From: Orbilia blumenaviensis
Lineage: Eukaryota > Ascomycota > Orbiliomycetes > Orbiliales > Orbiliaceae
Length of the DNA stretch: 64,000 nt
NCBI GenBank assembly: GCA_036872755.1
Contig: JAVHNS010000006.1
Coordinates: 1,736,001-1,800,000 of the forward strand
Direction of reading: 5' to 3'
In this document: piece after piece, positions 25,101 through 38,600 of the stretch
How positions within the stretch are numbered: the stretch's first letter is position 1
Layout of the letters: each line of letters begins with the position of its first letter
Made by a program: the position numbers and the translations under genes
Notes under the pieces: generated by a model
What the model saw: the letters and a program-made list of their open reading frames with translations, nothing else
Told to the model about the DNA's origin: nothing
Databases searched by the model: none

Positions 25101-28100
25101 CTGCCCAGCGAGACTACAGTATTAAATCTGTAGCCTCCTTGTTTTCCCACGACAGTGAATCTGGTGAACTCAAATTGACGCTGCCGATACCCTGTAATTT
25201 CGAACTACCCTAAACACAAGTAAGAAACTAGGCTAACCAAATCACTCTAGGGATCGTTGTAAAGGGTCAAGCAGAGTCTATGGAGTTTCAGAGCGAGAAA
25301 GACGCCCATTTAGATATACTAATTTACATCTGTAAGTAAACAGCATACCTGATGACCTGAAAATGAGAAACAATTGGCGGTCTTTAACCAAATCATCGAA
25401 CAAATTTGGCGCCATGGCGAAGGGCCTGCAGTCCGAGTTTTGGTCCATCCCCGATTTCGAGAAGTATATACACCATACCCGGATCTACTTAGGAAGGCGC
25501 TAGAAGATATAAAGGCAGAAAGAGAGAGAAAGGCACAGGGGGGGAAGGAGGGGAAGGGGGAGGGGAGAGAGAAAGAACAGGAGCAACCCAGTGCTCTAGC
25601 AGCGGGTACTCAGGATTATGAAGCTAATAACGACGCGAATGGTCACCAAAAGAACGAAGATACTGACCCTCGAGAGGCATCATTACCAGACGATGAAGAT
25701 ACGGACAAGCAAGCTATAGGAGGGTTCTTTAAAAACGGACCAGTACGATGTGAAATTCACCAGTGGATTCACCACATGAAGCGTCTTGGACATCTGTGGC
25801 CGCGAGAAGAACGGAGCGGCCAAAAATGGACAGAACTCGAAACTCTTATACGAAAATTCAAAGACCCTGAAGTTTTCAAACCGTGGTGTATTCACTACTA
25901 TTACGGAAATGACCCAACTGAGCCTGTGCAGAATATTATCCAGTTGGTGGGCGGTATGAGTTTGGTTCATCTAGCCGCGGCTAACTCTCTGGAAGTTCTG
26001 TTAAATATCCTGATGAACGAGCCGGATTTCGACGGTAGCAGCCTTGGACTTGACGAACAGACTGTTCTCAATTATCAGGGTGTCTTATACTTCCCGGAGC
26101 TCATCAAGGTCGGCATAGAAAAAGATATCGACATCAATTTGCCGGACAAAAACGGTAACACTCCACTTACCCAATGCCTCAACGCGGAAGAGTTGCAAGA
26201 ACACATAGACTATGAAAGCGAGCCCGTTAAAAACCTGATCTTGAGTATAAGGCATCTACTTAACAATGGGGCCAACATTGGAGTACCAATGGGTGTGAAT
26301 GCATCGCCCGCCTTGAATTTTATCATTAAGATGGGGAGCGAAAGCCTATTCGACCTAGCAATGGCGAACAACCCTATTCTCCCTGTTCAACCCAGTACAG
26401 GGGGGCTTCGAACACCACTTCATGTTGTCTGGCATTGCATTAATCTTCCGCATCTAGGCCGTGTCTCCATCGCCCGAAAACTTCTTGAAGCAGGAGCAAA
26501 TCCCAACGCCCAAGATCGCAACAGCAGGGCACCACTCTACGATGCAGTGATAAGGAGCGATATAGAAGGCGTCAGGCTTCTCCTCGAGGAGAAATATCAA
26601 GTTGACATCGATGACGAAGATGTCGAGGGTCACACGGCCCTTATCGGGGCGTCGGCTGACTTCGGTTACCTCAATTGGGATACCGAGAACGATCCAAGCA
26701 GTCTCGAGGTGGTCAAGCTGCTATTAGAGCATAGGGCTGATTTAAAGCTAAGGGCAAAAAATGGATGGACAGCTTTGATGTTTGCAATATGGCACGAAAA
26801 CTGGGACATCGCGGAGGTACTTGTGGAAGCTCACGCGAAAGAACAGCTTGATAATCGCTGGTATCAAACTATGAAGGATATTAATGATGAAACCATTCTA
26901 CATTTAGCAATGAATGATGAGGATCGCGGTATAAAACTATTGGAGATGGTTTTTAAGAAGCTAACTGAAGCAGAAAAAAGCGAGTTCTTGGAGCAAAAGG
27001 AATTAGTTAGATCCAGGACCGCCCTGCATAAAGCAGTTTCTACTGGGTGCATCGATTTTGCATCCTACTTACTAGAATGCGGCGCTAACCCACATACGGT
27101 CGACTCTGAGGGTGAATCAGTTGGAGAGACGTTCTTTAATGTCTGGTTAGGGCGCCGAAAATGTCATCGCACCAATCTTTCCTTTTCGTGGGAGACGTGG
27201 GCAGACCTCTACTGTAAATTTCTGCCACCCGACAGGGAAAATGCATTCCTTCACCAGGCAATATCGACAGGTAATATGGGAATACTTAAAAAGCTCGCTG
27301 AATCCGGCATTGATCCTCTTAAGAAAGATTCGGAGAATTGGGATGCTTTCGATTGGGCATATACCTGTGGCCGTCAAGATATGATGCAAAAATGCTTCCC
27401 GAACATTGGCATTAATTACCAAGATCGAATCGCAGACTGGCGGAACAACTTTGCTCCAATCACGGGCTGGAGCGCAAAGCGGTCTCACCCAAACTTCAAC
27501 TTCTCGGAAACCTCTGATGCCTGCTCCCGAGGTGGAAATGAGCATGGGTTTGTAAGATACAATCTACCGCCTGGTGGCTGCGACTGCCCGGTGTGTTCAT
27601 ACCTCATTAACGAGTCTACTTACTCCACGGCTTTCACGAATCACCCCGTATCCCCCTATATCGATGTTTACTACTTTGAAATAACCATCCTAAAAGCGAA
27701 AGATGGGAAAAAGTGAGATATTGTGGCCTATTCAATGATCTATATCACAAAACCAGAGACTTACCGCTTTATATTCTAATAGGTCGGGTCTTGTTGTTGG
27801 TTTGGTAGGAGAGGGGTGGCCGAGTTTTACGTTGGCTGGCTGGGATCATAAGAACGTCCCAACATTCGGCTTCGATGGCAACGAAGGCCTTGTACACGCG
27901 TCTTCGATCGTAGTCAGATACCAACACGGGGTAGAATTGGATGCTGGACTTATAAATTTTGGTGTTGGCGATACCGTCGGGTGCGGGTACGATAACTGCA
28001 ATCATACCATATTCTGGACTTTGAACGGAAGATACCTGGGAGGATACAAAGGACTGGTAGCGAATATTCGGCATCGACTCTACCCTACCGTCGGAACTGA

Positions 28101-28191
28101 TGATTACTTTTCATCGACCGCTAATTTCGGGAATGACCCAACTAAGCCATTCAAATGGAACGGGTCGCGAGAACTGGAGAAAAAGCTATAG
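22167..28191 (+). CDS. NLR/STAND protein: N-terminal helical domain, NACHT, ankyrin repeats, SPRY
   Basis: This is a predicted intracellular receptor-type P-loop NTPase. Early exons 22167-22583, 22666-22873, 22955-23083, 23155-23208 and 23292-25193 join with consistent phases. Residues ~45-190 form a helical N-domain with CAPESVSIAWSAISLLI, reminiscent of N-domains of fungal STAND proteins; the class is uncertain. The NACHT domain is introduced by HLCQWLFKHPHYQTWE. Walker A is KGRAGFGKSVM (~residue 384) and Walker B is VYIVVDGIDEC (~528). From about 25367, after an acidic/Lys-Gly-rich linker, come about six to eight ankyrin repeats (TPLHVVWH, LLEAGANPNAQD, GHTALIGAS, GWTALMFAIW, RTALHKAVS), then CDCPVC. 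A phase-2 intron at 27713-27782 joins YYFEITILKAKDGKK to SGLVVGLVGEGW and the rest of a SPRY domain (GDTVGCGYD, IFWTLNGRYLG, LYPTVG, ANFG). The join near 25260-25366 is uncertain. Estimated length is ~1.8 kaa. Confidence 0.82.
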
Positions 28192-31112
28192 TCCTATTGC
28201 AATATATATATATATACCTAGGTACATACTTCATGTTTTTTGTGTACACAATTTGTGGGACCGAAAAGATTCAAAGCCAGCAGAGCCACCCCTTGCCATT
28301 TCCCACGATCACTAGAGTATGTTCTAATTACCTAGATATATATTGTATTCGTGCTTTACCCCGACTACTCTTTCTTTACCCCTCATTGCCTAAAACTGGT
28401 CAACCTCAAGGCGATTCGCGAATTAAACCTCAACTAAAGTTGTATATGCTTTTACCGGGAACCGGCTTTTTGCCTGGTTATAACAGTCGGGTTTAAGCTA
28501 CAGCCTAGTTATATACCTAGGTGCTTAGCTAAGATAATACGGGTTGTATTTTGACTAGCTGCACGATAATAATTAATAATACCTCTCTAGATAAATCAGC
28601 TTAACAATACTCTACTAAAAGGTTCGTTCTTGTTGTTGGTTATACCTGCATGTGTATCGACTCGAAAAATCCAACAAATCCCCCCGAAAATCCAACATAC
28701 CACTTCGAAAATCCCATCCCAACCTGTATCGAATTCCCACATTCTCCCATCCTCCAAACCCCCCACAAATACACTAAATCTTCTATAGCCCCTCCGCTAT
28801 AACATATAATATCATGACCCACTTAACTACCCTCCATATTTTTATTCTATTTATATATAACACACAAAATACCATCATCTGACCCAGGAATATAATAACT
28901 TTTTTTTGATGTCTGATTCTTGGCAAACGGATCTCTTTGATACCAGAACAATCTATCTATCCATATCAAGAAGGTTCCTAAGAAGGAAAAAAAAAAAAAA
29001 AAAAAATTTAAACTATTTGAAAGGCACCAGTGAGCTGATATGAAAGATAACAAAATAATGTCTTATATTCTCAAATCCCTGTATTCCCAACACGGCTTTT
29101 AGGTTTTCGGGGGGTCTCAGATCTACGGCGATAGGGATATCTTTTAATCTACCGCACTATACTGTCAGTGGTAGTTTGTCTTCCTTTCCTCCGTGATTTA
29201 TTTACATATGTACATACTTTGATACATATTACGATTAGAAAAACAATCATACAGGAATATCCCGTCGAAGGGGAGAAAAAACTTCAGGCTAGACAAGCAA
29301 CCCATGCTCACTTCGCGAATCTAAAATCTGAAATCTTGTTCCGAAAAAAATCCTCCCCTCCCCTCCTACCATCCAAAAAAGACTCGGGTCCCAGCCATGT
29401 ATTTTTTTTTTTTTTTTTTTTGAAACCAAACTTTCGCAGCCTTAAACATCTACAAGGGTCCAGGGTTCTTCGTATCCCCCAGGGTATACAAAAAAAAAAA
29501 AAGACCATGCATGCCCGTCTACATCCGTACCAGGATATTCCCTTCACCAATTCCGCCTCCAAGACGGAAGATAACATCACCAGAACCCCCCAAAAAAATA
29601 AACAAACAACCCCTCCAGCCCCCCCTCCCTTACCTTCCACTCCAGCTTCTTCCTTCCCCCGCTTCCAAGGTATAATGTATACTCGGTAAAATAAGGTAGT
29701 TATGTAAATAAGTATTATCATTATCATTATCATTATCTATTACACTAGTTTGAATCCCCCCCTTCAAGGGTAAATACTAAAAGGGATCCCTGCCATGTAA
29801 CTATCCGGCAGTATATATATCAACGACAAAAGCAGCAGTAAAAAAGACCAAAAGAGAGTGTGAAACAAATATCAAAAGAGTGAGAGAAGGAACGTGTATG
29901 TGAGAGATTAATTATTAGAAGACAGAAGAAAAGAAAAGAAACTCCCCAGAAAAGAGGTAGTAGTAGTAGTAGTAGTATGCATGCATGCCTTGAATTCAAT
30001 CAAGGAACTGCAGGATTGGAGAAAATAAAGTAAAAAAAAACAGACTAGGTATCAAAGGTGAACCGAACACTTCGGTAAACACCCATCAATGATCCTCCCA
30101 TCAGTAAAACAAAGAGTCCATCTTGTAAATAAAAAATAACAAGAAAGGAAAGAAACCCCAGAAGTTGAATAAAGTCAAGCTTTTTTTGTCTTCTTCTTTC
30201 TTTTCCCTCCTTCCCCCTTTCTTCTTCTTCTTCTTCTCATCTCCTCTGTATGTACAAGTACATTATTCTATGAATAGCTTTTTCATATTCATAAAAGAAG
30301 TAAAAAAAAAAAACCTCTGTAAAGGCAGTCTTCGCTCGCTCAATCCATTTCGCTTCATCATCGAGAAGAACAGAATTTGAACAGCGCTAAGAGAAAAAGC
30401 ACAAAAGCAAAAACTCGCTAAAGGAAATAAAAGACAACGTAGAACGCTCGCTGGAAAAGCAGTAGCAGACAGTAGTAGCCAGGGTACTCGTAAGGAAAAT
30501 GAATAGTTGCTCGTGGAGCAAGAGAATGCGGGTATCGTATCAGGTTATGCAAAGACGTAAGGAAATAGAGCTGCATGCATGGTGGTCACGTTCTCGCTCA
30601 GCGCACAAAACCAGAAAGCAGTTTTAAAAAAAAGAAAAAGGAAAAACAGGTAAGGAAAATGCAAGAGACCGCTGTGCAAAGAAAGGACGCTTTTCTTTCA
30701 AAAAAAGCAGACACGCTAAGGGGATTAATGTTGCAAAGGATGCAATTTCTTTCGTAGCAGATCCTAAATCATCCATCATCGCGTAGAAGGCAGGGTCCAT
30801 GATCTCTAAAATACGAGATCGTAACATTAAAAAAAAGAAGTTCCGAGGATACATGTCCTTATTAGGGGGGAGAAGGTCCTGATTAGGGTATGATTGGACC
30901 AAAGGAGATAAAGGAGATATGTAGTAGGAGTTTGAAGAGGAGAGATTGAGGATAGTGTAGATGATACCACGATTGGGAAATGCCGTGGAAAACCCAAAGG
31001 CTATCTCCCTATCATTTGTGACCAAGTAAATGAATGGTTGAAAAATTCGACGGTTCTACGACTTATTCTCGCGAAACCAATGACGGCGCATCAAGCCATG
31101 AAACCACCTCCT
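28192..31112. other. Convergent gene-free region with simple repeats
   Basis: About 2.9 kb lie between the 3' ends of the NLR (plus) and the Ste20-type kinase (minus). Poly(A/T) tracts occur near 28987-29006, 29401-29420 and 29490-29502. There is an AGT triplet run at 29960-29977, an ATTATC run at 29716-29737 and a TTC run near 30222-30238. Open frames here (for example 29168-29689) are driven by low complexity and have opposite-strand rivals of similar size, so none is called. Confidence 0.55.
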
Positions 31113-34100
31113 CTAAAGGTTCTCGAAGATCTCTTTCGAGGGTTTTGTGCGATTGGCCGGGTCGCCAGATTTGCCATTAAGGTAATCGTCAAGCTTTTTC
31201 ATGTCACCCCGGCGTTGCCACTGATATTCGGCTCTCTCAGTGCTCTGTCGGGAGGAGCGGTATGGCTCTCTGGTAGCCCCATTGACACCTAGAACTGGAG
31301 CGGAAGCGTGTGCGGTGAAGGGGCGACCCAAGCGGGTGATGGATGGGCGAGTAGCAGGTTGGCTGATGGGCCGCATAATGGGCCGGTCGAGCCGTCTTGC
31401 AGGGAGCAGTTCGGGACCAAATGATTCTGTTGGGGCGGGACGAGAGGAGCGCAATAGGCCTGGGGTAGGTAATTCTTCCTGTGGTTCAGTTGGGCTGTCG
31501 CTTTCCAAATGGGATGAGCGCAGGATGGACGGTTTGCTCTCTGCTAGATTAGATTGAGATCGCTTGCGTCCCGGTGGCCTGGATGAGAGTTGGGCAGCTG
31601 GGTCCGTCGCTGCTGTAGACTGGGCTCGTGGACGGGCACTAGGCATGCTAGCCCTAGAACTTGGGAGGCTTGCCCGAGTAGCACGACGCCCTAGAAGACG
31701 AGGGTTGACGGGGTGGTCGGGGGACTCGGTCGAGTACTCAACCTTGCGAGCGAATGACAAGCGGGGTTTGGGAAGCTCTGCTCTAACATTCTCAGATTGG
31801 ACCGGGCTGCGTGGTTGTTTGGCAGCATTGGCTTCGATGATTTCCTCTGGCGACTTTAGCTGCGTGATCTTCTTCTGCATGAGCGGGGTCCTAGCAGACT
31901 CTGGAAGCGCAGTAGGTGTATCTGGAGATTCATCCTCAGATGGCTGATCTGGCGACTGTTCGTCATCAGAGAGGAGTGCCTGGCGGAGACGAGTGCGTGG
32001 GGAAAAGAGTTTGACTGGAGAAGGAGCAGTAGCCTTAGCCGGCATTGGCTTCGTATCCATGACCTCATCGTTCGGGTTTATGCGAACGACGGACTTCCTC
32101 TTTCTTTGGATTTTCGGTGTCGAGGGTGTCATATCGATAGCAGTAGAACGGACTACAACATCAGCGCCATCGCTCTCAGAACCGGATCCTGCACCATCAT
32201 ACGAAACACTAAGTCGCTTTAGTACAGGTTTGCGCGAAGACTTGTCCTTCTCAGAGCGAAGGATGCTGCGAATTTCGTCATCAGCCACAGGCGTTGTCTC
32301 CCTGCTAAGTCTCGAATATTGTCGGCTAGGAACAGCATTGCGGGCGTTAATCTCATCGGCTTCCTTAGACTCGGCATGCCTTAGGGCAACAAGCTGTGGT
32401 TTTGATTCTTGTCGAAGTCTGTCAAGGTTATCGAACAAGATCTTCTGGCTAGGGTCCAAGGGAGAAAGATCGTCGTAATCGGAGGGAACGCTCTGTGATG
32501 GCATACGCATGTTCTCTTGCAGGGTTCGTAACTTTGCTTCGATAGCCTGGACTTCATATGGTACCACTTGGGGAGCAGGAGTAGGGGTCGACGGATTAGA
32601 CTCTTCGATGGTTGGCTCTTGCGGTACTTGTAACGCCGAACTGGACCGATATGCCTTATGCCAATGCTGGTTCTTCATTTGCTCATTCTTAGTTGTCGCA
32701 AAGAGTGGCTCGGCGTCAAGCTTACTGAGTATAGCCAAACGTTTGGCTCTCGCGAGTGACTCTGCCGACGACTTCGAACCAGATCGTCGAAATGCATCAG
32801 ACATTGGTGTTTCCGATATTTCCTCAAAGTCTTGGGGTGAACGTGAGTCAGGTTCGCGTGCATCGTTGAGTAATACAGTCTTGAGTTCTGGATATTCCAT
32901 CAGACCCCGGCAGAGACGTCGGATAACTGTCAACTCGAGCTCGGGACTAACTGCGTCAAGTTCTGCCCACGCTCTGCCGAGGTTTTTTATTACGTCCCTC
33001 TTCTTGCCTGGTTGTAGGTTATAGTAGAGTTCCTCGATAGTGGCCTTAACGACGAAGTCGAAAGCATTGCGTCCCAATTGTCCCTTAGAATCATGGGGAG
33101 CCGCTGTCTTGAACCCCGAATGAAATGGATCATTATCGATGCTCAACTTCGAAGACTGACGTTCCAGAGTATGTCTTGCCATAGAACCGTTACTCGAGCG
33201 AGCCAACCTGTCTGCTGCTTGTGACGATGAAGAGGGCCTCGATGATGAAGCTAGAGTAGGCCTGACAGTGGTGACATCGGGACCGAAATAATCCTCGCGT
33301 TGCGGTCTCTCAAGAACAGGGAACTTTTGCTGGTCTCGAAGCTCGGAAGTAGTTGTAGTTGTCCTTGACGAAGTTGGCCGAGACGAAGGTAGCGGGCGAG
33401 AGGTAGGGAGATCCAGGCCTAATGATTCCCGTCGAGCGATCCTTTCCTTGGTTTCCTGTGCTCGAGAATTCCTGCGAGCGAACATCCGTGGTGGTTCTGC
33501 AGGTGCATCGCCGCCGAATTGCCAGCCTTGGGCTTCTCCGTCATCGAAAACAGCGCTTTGCTGTTTCTGAGCATCCAGCCCTTTTCCCACCTTATGGCCG
33601 GCAACTCTGGCGTTGACCTCGGCAGATGCAAGTTGACGGCCGAAACTACCAGCTTTAACAGTCGCCTGGTCCTTACTTGCGGTGAGTGGGCGGCTAGCAG
33701 ATTGGTTGGTAGCTGTCGATGGTCGAGAGACCGGTGTGCGAGCATCCATAGACTTCCTGCTAGTCGCTCGAGCCTCGGTCGTTGATGTGGCCCTGCGATG
33801 CGGATAGCGGCGTGGAGCAGTTTCCTTCTTAGGTTCTTCCTCGGTCTCGGGTGCCGGCACATTGGTTTGGCATTCAAATTGCCTTGGTTTTAAGGGCCTG
33901 CGTTCCATGAAATGGGTATTTGATCGGATACTACCCCAATTCCAATCCCATCCAGCGTCTGTCGATGCTAGCGATCTCATGGACAACATGGAATCACGAT
34001 TGCTGTCTTTCGTTTTCAACTCAGGTCGGGGAAATTCTTGAATCAAGTCAACCAGCACGGACTTATCGGGGCAGTCTTGAAAGAAAGGATCCTCCAGCAA

Positions 34101-35646
34101 TTCTTGGGCATGCGGCCTAAGGGTTGGGTCGGCTTTCAAACATCTGCTGACAAAATTTTGAAACGGGACCGAAAAGTCTTCTGGTAGTTTGGGCTCGTAT
34201 CCTTTCCCGATAGCGCCGAGGGCTTTGGCCATTGCAATAGAGGCATGGGGTGGTTTTCCAGTCGCGATTTCGTACGCCGTGATACCCAAACTCCAGATGT
34301 CAATTTTGCTGGTATATCCCTTTTCCTTGCTGAGTCTGGTATTGATGATTTCCGGGGCCATCCAGAGAGGTGTTCCGACAAAAGTATTTTTCGAAGGCAC
34401 ATGCTCCTCAACCCGAGCAGAGACACCAAAATCGGCCAGCTTGACATCGCCTTCCGAGCTAAGCAGGATATTGGCGGCCTTAAGATCCCGATGAATCAAA
34501 TGATTTTCATGGATATAGGCCAGAGCCTTGATTGTCTCCCTCAGAATGATCTTGCATATGCTCTCATCACTGAAAGGACGGCCTTTGGATTGCGAGCGGA
34601 AAACCTATTATAATCCAGTGTTAGCATTGAGGATGAGACAGGCTTTCGGTGCGGAGTTTTCTCCTCACCAGTTCTGCACATGAGCCGTAATCAACGAGCT
34701 CCATGACAATCCACAAGAAATGGGACTTGAAGAAGGAAACATAGTGCTCAGTAACATTCGGATGTCGGAGAGAGGCAAGGATGCCAATCTCGTTCTGGAG
34801 GTCACTAATGTCATCATCGTCTGGGCTTTCGACGTCGAACTATTCGAGAAAACGTGGGTTAGTTTTCTGTCTCACGCTGCTTTCGGGATTTCCCGTCCAT
34901 GTGGGATGTTGGAATCCGACTCAGGAATACTAAGTTGGGATCCTCGCCTCAGGACTTTTCCCCATCTTCTCCAACTCTCTAACCAACACTTACCACTTTG
35001 ATCGCTACCCGTCGAGCATTTAGGTTGTCCCAAGCCAGATACACTGTCCCGAAAGCGCCCTCTACCGTTAAACCGTTGGATTAGCATCCACCTTCGAGCC
35101 GATAAGGAAAAATGGAGTAGGAGGGAAAAAGCACATACTGCCAATGGTTTCCAAAAGGGTATAGTTCTTAGCCAAGTCTTTGCCGGAGGCTCCTTTCTCG
35201 GGAACAACAAACTTTGGGATCTCGACTTCCTTAGTCCAATCCTTCGCTGCCGTTAGCTGTGGTCGCGACGAAGCTCCTGATGACGAACTCGGACGGGAGG
35301 CCGAATGTCGACTCCGTAACTCGGGACGGCCAGGTGGTACCAAAAATCGATTGCTGGCAGACGACTGTGCTCGTAACAGAGGTCGGATAGACGATGGAGG
35401 TGGACCGTTTAAAGCATTATTGGATGGTCGGCACGATCCAGGGAAGGCAGATGTCGACGCCTGAGTCGAAAGGTCGGCGGCTGATCCACGTCGTCCCGAA
35501 CCGCCTCCCGACCATTCCAACGACGATTTTGCGACCACTGGTGGAAGATTCGCTGGGAGCGACGGTCGCTGTCTAAGGGCTGTCCTTCGTTGCGATGGGG
35601 TCTCCCTTGGAGGCGAACCTGCCGGGGTGAATTCTTTGAAGGTCAT
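31113..35646 (-). CDS. Ste20-family (germinal-centre-kinase-like) serine/threonine protein kinase
   Basis: This is a signalling kinase of the Ste20/GCK type; fungal relatives of the Nak1/Kic1/POD-6 class control polarity and septation, but that exact orthology is inferred. The start at 35646 gives ~165 disordered Ser/Pro/Arg-rich residues. The kinase then begins at YTLLETIG, and splicing supplies the glycine loop GRGAFGTVYLAWD and VAIKV. Three introns fall in the N-lobe (near 35140-35080, 34990 and 34670-34610). The catalytic core is intact: IHRDLKAANILL, LADFGVSARVE, GTPLWMAPEII, IDIWSLGITAYEIATGKPPHA. A ~850-residue C-terminal tail is mostly low complexity. It includes one ordered island (TIEELYYNLQPGKKRDVI..., about 33060-32880) and ends with a charged helix (KKLDDYLNGKS). 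Conserved GTP..APE and HRD/DFG residues indicate an active enzyme. Confidence 0.9.
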
Positions 35647-38600
35647 GATTAACCCACCAATTCAGGGCGTTCACCGGCACCCTGAATGAACCAAATAGAT
35701 TGTCGCAATTTTGACTAGTCGGGGAAGAATAACCGGGGAGTGATTATTGTCGGTGGGTGTCGTTAGCGTGTCGTCAAAGCAGCTAGCGCGGGGGGGTTGT
35801 GGAGTTGTCGATGGGAAAGTCGTGATGGGCGATGGAGGGTGGTGGTGGTTTTTGTTGAAGAAGGTGAACGTGAAGGTGAAACGCGTTGGAGAGCGAGCTG
35901 CCCACTACTACCTGGTACTATACTGCCTACTACCCGCTCCTACTATTGCTGATACTAAACACCACCCGCTACTAGCGACTTAAATTACTTAAGTGACTGG
36001 TAGTCAGGAGGTATAGTATAGTATAGTATACACAAAGGCAATGAGACTTTGCCCTCGGCGGTAGCTCTGGGGTATAGCTGGTTGGCTGGCTGGTCGGTTG
36101 GCGGTTGGAGTCGAATGAAGCCTTTACCTTTTCGCTGGATTTTAAGAATCCCAACCTCCCGACTTGGTTCCTCCCTCTCGGCTCCGGATTGATTGACTGG
36201 ATTGATTGATCGATCCTTCCCTTCGATCGCTTTGGAACCAAAGAGATTTCGATCAAAAAAAAATAATTTCCGCTAAATGAAGTTTCGAAGGGGACCCGGC
36301 GGAATAAATACAATACTTAGTAGCGACCACCCACACACACACACACACACACACAAATATGGACAAGGCGAAACAAAAAAAAGTCCAGGCGCCCGGGTTG
36401 ATGGGGGGTTGAGGAAGGTGGGAGGGTGGAAGAATGCAAGCAGAAGAAGAAGAAGTAAAGAGATAAAGCAGTGGAAAAATAAAATAAAAATAAAAAAATG
36501 GGGGAAAATACTAATATATGGGGTACTTTTTTGGTTCCCTGCCGACGGGAAGTTGACTGGGGTTGTATGTAAGAAGTATGTACGAATGAGTGAGTAAGTG
36601 AGTAAGTAAGTATGCACGATAGACGTATGATAAAAGACTGCCTACTGAATTAAAGGCTTCAAGAAAACGTAAACAATAAAATGAATAGGATGGTAACGAA
36701 GGTTAAGGAGAGGAAGCAGAATTGTTAGTTAGTATCAATTAGGAGAAGTAAGTAGCAGTAAGTAAGTAATACATATTACAGAATTAGCTGATGCTGAAAA
36801 TCAAAATAACCACACACACACACGCATACAAACCAGACCAGGCCAGGCCAGACAGGTATCCAGGTATGTATGTAACTATGTCATGTAATGTAATTTAATG
36901 GTAAAATGTTATACAAGAGAAAGAAGCGCACAGGGATGTTTGAAGTTCAAAAGGAGAGGGAGAGAGAGAGAAAGATAAGAGACACAGAACCAGAAACTAG
37001 AACCAGAACAGACCCAGGCCAGATGAGGTTCCTACTTGCCTTCTCCTGTTGCCCGCGACACAACAAGGAACGAGTCCGCACAGGAACTCTGCTGCTTACC
37101 ACTAGTAACCATTATCACTAACCAGTAACTAGTATCGGACAGGACAGGGCAGGCACCAGGAACCAGGCACCCTTGGTTAGCCCCATACCAGCGGCGGACT
37201 TTACTTTCTCTCATCCTCTGTTAACTAGTGAGATATTATGTCGATGTGAACGGAGCCACCAATAACCACCACTAACCACTCATCAATTAGTCTGTCCCAG
37301 TTAGTAGTAGTCCATGCATGATGTATGAGGTTACCGGCCTGGCTAGTGAGTTGCTGGGCAAGCGTGGAGAGCCATGCCAATGCCATGCCTCAACCCACAG
37401 AAACTCCGGAAGCCCCCAAATTCGGATCGAAATTGCAATTCTGGCGTGGGCGCTAGCCGTGAATCAGGCAAAGCCCGCGCAACAACCTCGAAAAGAGATC
37501 TGAAGTAGAAAAAGGAATCGAACAGGAATAAACAAAATAGGGCTGGTTGCCCGGCCACCCGGTCGCAATCGCCCAGCCCCCAAAACACGCTAATGCACCC
37601 GAAATTAAAGCTGACGGCCCAACTGGCTCCAACTGGGCAACTCCAACTCCGTTGCGCAGGGATGGCGCATTTACCAGCCGACAATCCTGTTTGTCGGCTG
37701 CTGCCCAGTCGCTGCCAGTCGCTGTCAATCACCACCAATCGCTGGTTCATCGACACGACCGCCGAATCAAAACAACGCTTTCCCCGTCATTGTCGAGCTC
37801 GCTAATGCCTCAGTTGTGTTCTTTGCACCAGATCGATCGTTCGTATCGGCCGCATCACGTTTTTGATCAGGTGGGGAGGAGTCCCATACATATCCACTTA
37901 CATGCACCTCTTCATCCCATGCATTGCAGGACAATGCAAGATCGCTTTCTTGCTTTGCTTTGCTTTGCTTTAGTATGTGCAGCACTCTTGCCTTGCCCGG
38001 CTGGGTTCGAATATTCTCGTTCGTCGAGCGAATAACGAACTCTCGGTCTACCCGGTGGGTCTCTGAATCTGAAGTACTCATGCTCATGTACGCAATCTCC
38101 CGCTAGCCCCAGACGGTCTTCTAATCTCCGTAGACGCTCTTCTTTCCTCTGTTCTTGTTTCTCTTAGCACGTCAAATTGAGGCTACAACCTGTGGAGCCT
38201 CTCGACTCACACTAACTGGAAACAAATAGAAACCCACCAGCCTCAAAAAGTTTTTTGGTTTTGGCTTTGCCTCTTTCCCCTGCTCGATTCAATTGACGAG
38301 ACAATCGTATCAATTGACATAATTTATTTTGAGGGTAATATCTTCCGACAGCCGATTTAAAATCCATTCCGACCGATATCCGCACTGCAAAAATCAAAAA
38401 ACAAAAAGGTTTTTCGGATCTGTGACAGATAGAAAACCAATTCTCAGCTAGTTCGCTCTCATTGCCATTTGCGGCTTTACAAATTTCCATCCCGCCCCTT
38501 GTCCCCCCTCCAAGCCTGCCTGCCTGCCTGGGCTTCATGGAAACATGCAAATTAATTGATTACTGTGTAATATTTTACAGAACGATTGTTTTGATAAAAA

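Noticed and set aside
29168..29733. Long overlapping frames on both strands (173 and 141 codons)
   Set aside because: They are produced by poly(A/T) and C-rich low-complexity sequence with no domain content.
31240..33024. Several long plus-strand frames opposite the kinase gene
   Set aside because: They are antisense shadows of the low-complexity, GC-rich kinase tail.
37547..38035. 162-codon frame in the gene-poor region
   Set aside because: It overlaps opposite-strand frames of similar length and runs through a GCTTT repeat; no domain.
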